Source: Streptomyces genisteinicus (lineage in GTDB: Bacteria > Actinomycetota > Actinomycetes > Streptomycetales > Streptomycetaceae). From it: a stretch of 64,000 nt of DNA. The notes below the pieces were generated by a model. The model made no database searches. It was not told the DNA's origin and worked only from the letters and a program-made list of their open reading frames with translations. The translations under genes and the position numbers were made by a program. The stretch covers positions 1,777,501-1,841,500 of the forward strand of contig NZ_CP060825.1 in assembly GCF_014489615.1 (NCBI RefSeq). The letters run 5' to 3'. Below are positions 63,114 through 64,000 of the stretch, piece by piece; the first letter of the stretch is position 1; the number at the start of each line of letters is the position of its first letter.

Positions 63114-64000
63114 TCAGGCGTTGCTCGCGGCGACCCAGCGCTCCAGCGCCGCCCGCGCCGCGCCCGAGTCGATGGACCGGGCCGCCCGCTCCACCCCGGC
63201 GGCCAGCCGCTCCTCGAGGGCGGCTCCGGACGGCTCCAGCGCGGCCAGGGCGGCGGCGGAGTTCAGCAGGACGGCGTCGCGCACCGGGCCCTGCTCGCCG
63301 GCGAGGAGCCGGCGCGCCACGTCCGCGTTGTAGGAGGCGTCGGCGCCGCGCAGGGCCTCGACCGGCACCAGGCCGATGCCGATGTCCCTGGGGTCGAAGG
63401 TCTGCTCGCGCACGGTGCCGTCCTGGACCACCCACACCCGGGAGGTGGCCGTCGTCGTCAGCTCGTCGAGTCCGTCGTCGCCGCGGAAGACCAGTGCGGA
63501 GGAGCCCCGTTCGGCGAGGACGCCCGCGACGATCCCGGCGACCCTGGTGTCGGCGACGCCGGTGGCCTGCGCCGTGACCCGGGCGGGGTTGGTGAGCGGT
63601 CCGAGGTAGTTGAAGACGGTGCGGATGCCGAGTTCCCTGCGGGCCACGGCGGCGTGCCGCAGCGCGGGGTGGAACTTGACCGCGAAGCAGAAGGTGATGC
63701 CCGCCTCGGTGGCCACCTCGGCGACCCGCCGGGGGCTCAGCTCCAGGTTGACGCCCAGCTTCTCCAGCACGTCGGAGGAGCCGCTGGCGGAGGAGGCCGC
63801 GCGGTTTCCGTGCTTGACGACCCTGGTGCCGGTGCCCGCCACGACGACGGCGGACATGGTGGAGATGTTCACCGTCCGGGCGCCGTCGCCGCCGGTGCCG
63901 ACGATGTCGACGCTGGGGCCGGGCACCTCGATCAGATTGGCGTGCTCGTACATCGTGCGGACCAGGCCGGAGATCTCCTCCACGGTCTCGCCCTTGGCCC
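63114..64000 (-). CDS. trpD: Anthranilate phosphoribosyltransferase (5' end cut by window)
   Basis: Transfers phosphoribosyl to anthranilate, the step after TrpEG. The frame is open to the window edge; about 295 residues are visible, lacking the first 50 or so. Motifs: [17 protein letters not shown] (PRPP site), [40 protein letters not shown], and [11 protein letters not shown]. It is separated from the other Trp gene in this window by 30 kb and has its own terminator. Confidence 0.95.
   Translation of the reverse strand, partial: AKGETVEEISGLVRTMYEHANLIEVPGPSVDIVGTGGDGARTVNISTMSAVVVAGTGTRVVKHGNRAASSASGSSDVLEKLGVNLELSPRRVAEVATEAGITFCFAVKFHPALRHAAVARRELGIRTVFNYLGPLTNPARVTAQATGVADTRVAGIVAGVLAERGSSALVFRGDDGLDELTTTATSRVWVVQDGTVREQTFDPRDIGIGLVPVEALRGADASYNADVARRLLAGEQGPVRDAVLLNSAAALAALEPSGAALEERLAAGVERAARSIDSGAARAALERWVAASNA

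Overview
The window looks like a stretch of a Streptomyces (or close relative) chromosome core. GC content is very high, third codon positions are almost all G or C, starts are a mix of ATG, GTG and TTG, and many genes have a TANNNT -10 box only 6-8 nt before the start codon, which predicts leaderless transcripts. The gene order (TgpA-like transglutaminase, DUF3040, metF, thiE, Rv2175c-like protein, thiOSG, PASTA kinase, class II DAHP synthase, fused anthranilate synthase, glucokinase, ArsA-like/SRPBCC pair, acyl-CoA ligase, PimB-like glycosyltransferase, NlpC/P60 pair, trpD) is the block I know from S. coelicolor (around glkA and pkaF). From memory it also matches the Mycobacterium tuberculosis pknL-aroG-fadD15-pimB'-trpD block. 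I see no tRNA or rRNA genes, insertion sequence, prophage, CRISPR array or defence island.

Layout. 1-7.4 kb: end of a membrane transglutaminase, a DUF3040 membrane protein, a SAM-dependent methyltransferase, a HEPN-family protein with an intact R-x4-H motif, and overlapping PP2C phosphatase and MASE1 genes. 7.5-11.3 kb: a candidate TetR operator followed by an ABC-type ATPase with altered motifs, a YhgE/Pip-like membrane protein and a TetR regulator. 11.6-19.2 kb: a DUF4126 protein, a CrtI-like oxidoreductase, a Tyr/Gly/Gln-rich membrane protein, metF, thiE, an Rv2175c-like DNA-binding protein, a ferredoxin-reductase-like flavoprotein and a small hypothetical protein. 19.2-24.5 kb: TPP riboswitch, thiO-thiS-thiG, PASTA Ser/Thr kinase and endonuclease IV. 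24.5-26.8 kb is metal-linked: a CsoR-like operator with a His-rich DUF4396 protein, a molybdopterin oxidoreductase, bacterioferritin and Bfd with an iron box.

26.8-34.4 kb carries aromatic amino-acid genes: class II DAHP synthase, a secreted amidase, then a trp leader peptide with three consecutive Trp codons, an attenuator and a fused TrpE-TrpG. 34.7-44 kb: a two-component system, a PlsC acyltransferase with TTG start, a hydrolase, glucokinase, and small conserved genes including an ArsA-like protein with a changed P-loop. 44-54.8 kb: acyl-CoA ligase, an intergenic pair of ~119-bp direct repeats, a PimB-type and a GT87-type glycosyltransferase, a lipoprotein peptidase, two tandem NlpC/P60 endopeptidases and a NYN-domain protein. 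54.9-64 kb: rhomboid protease, a stand-alone Lrp-type ligand-binding domain, a two-component operon and an SLC13 transporter whose upstream regions share an 11-bp-phased motif, glycerate kinase, a class V aminotransferase behind a SAM-IV-like riboswitch with a downstream six-codon ORF, and the start-truncated trpD.

Functionally this is housekeeping metabolism (thiamine, methyl-folate, shikimate/Trp, glycerate, glucose phosphorylation) mixed with cell-envelope functions. The most informative content is regulatory: two riboswitches, one ribosome-mediated attenuator, three candidate metal or TetR operators, an 11-bp-phased operator shared by two promoters, and many predicted leaderless mRNAs. 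I did not find a clearly new multigene system. The best leads for something undescribed are the leader downstream of the SAM-IV-like element, the phased direct repeats, the leader of the second NlpC/P60 gene, and the ATPases whose P-loop lysine is replaced by arginine.
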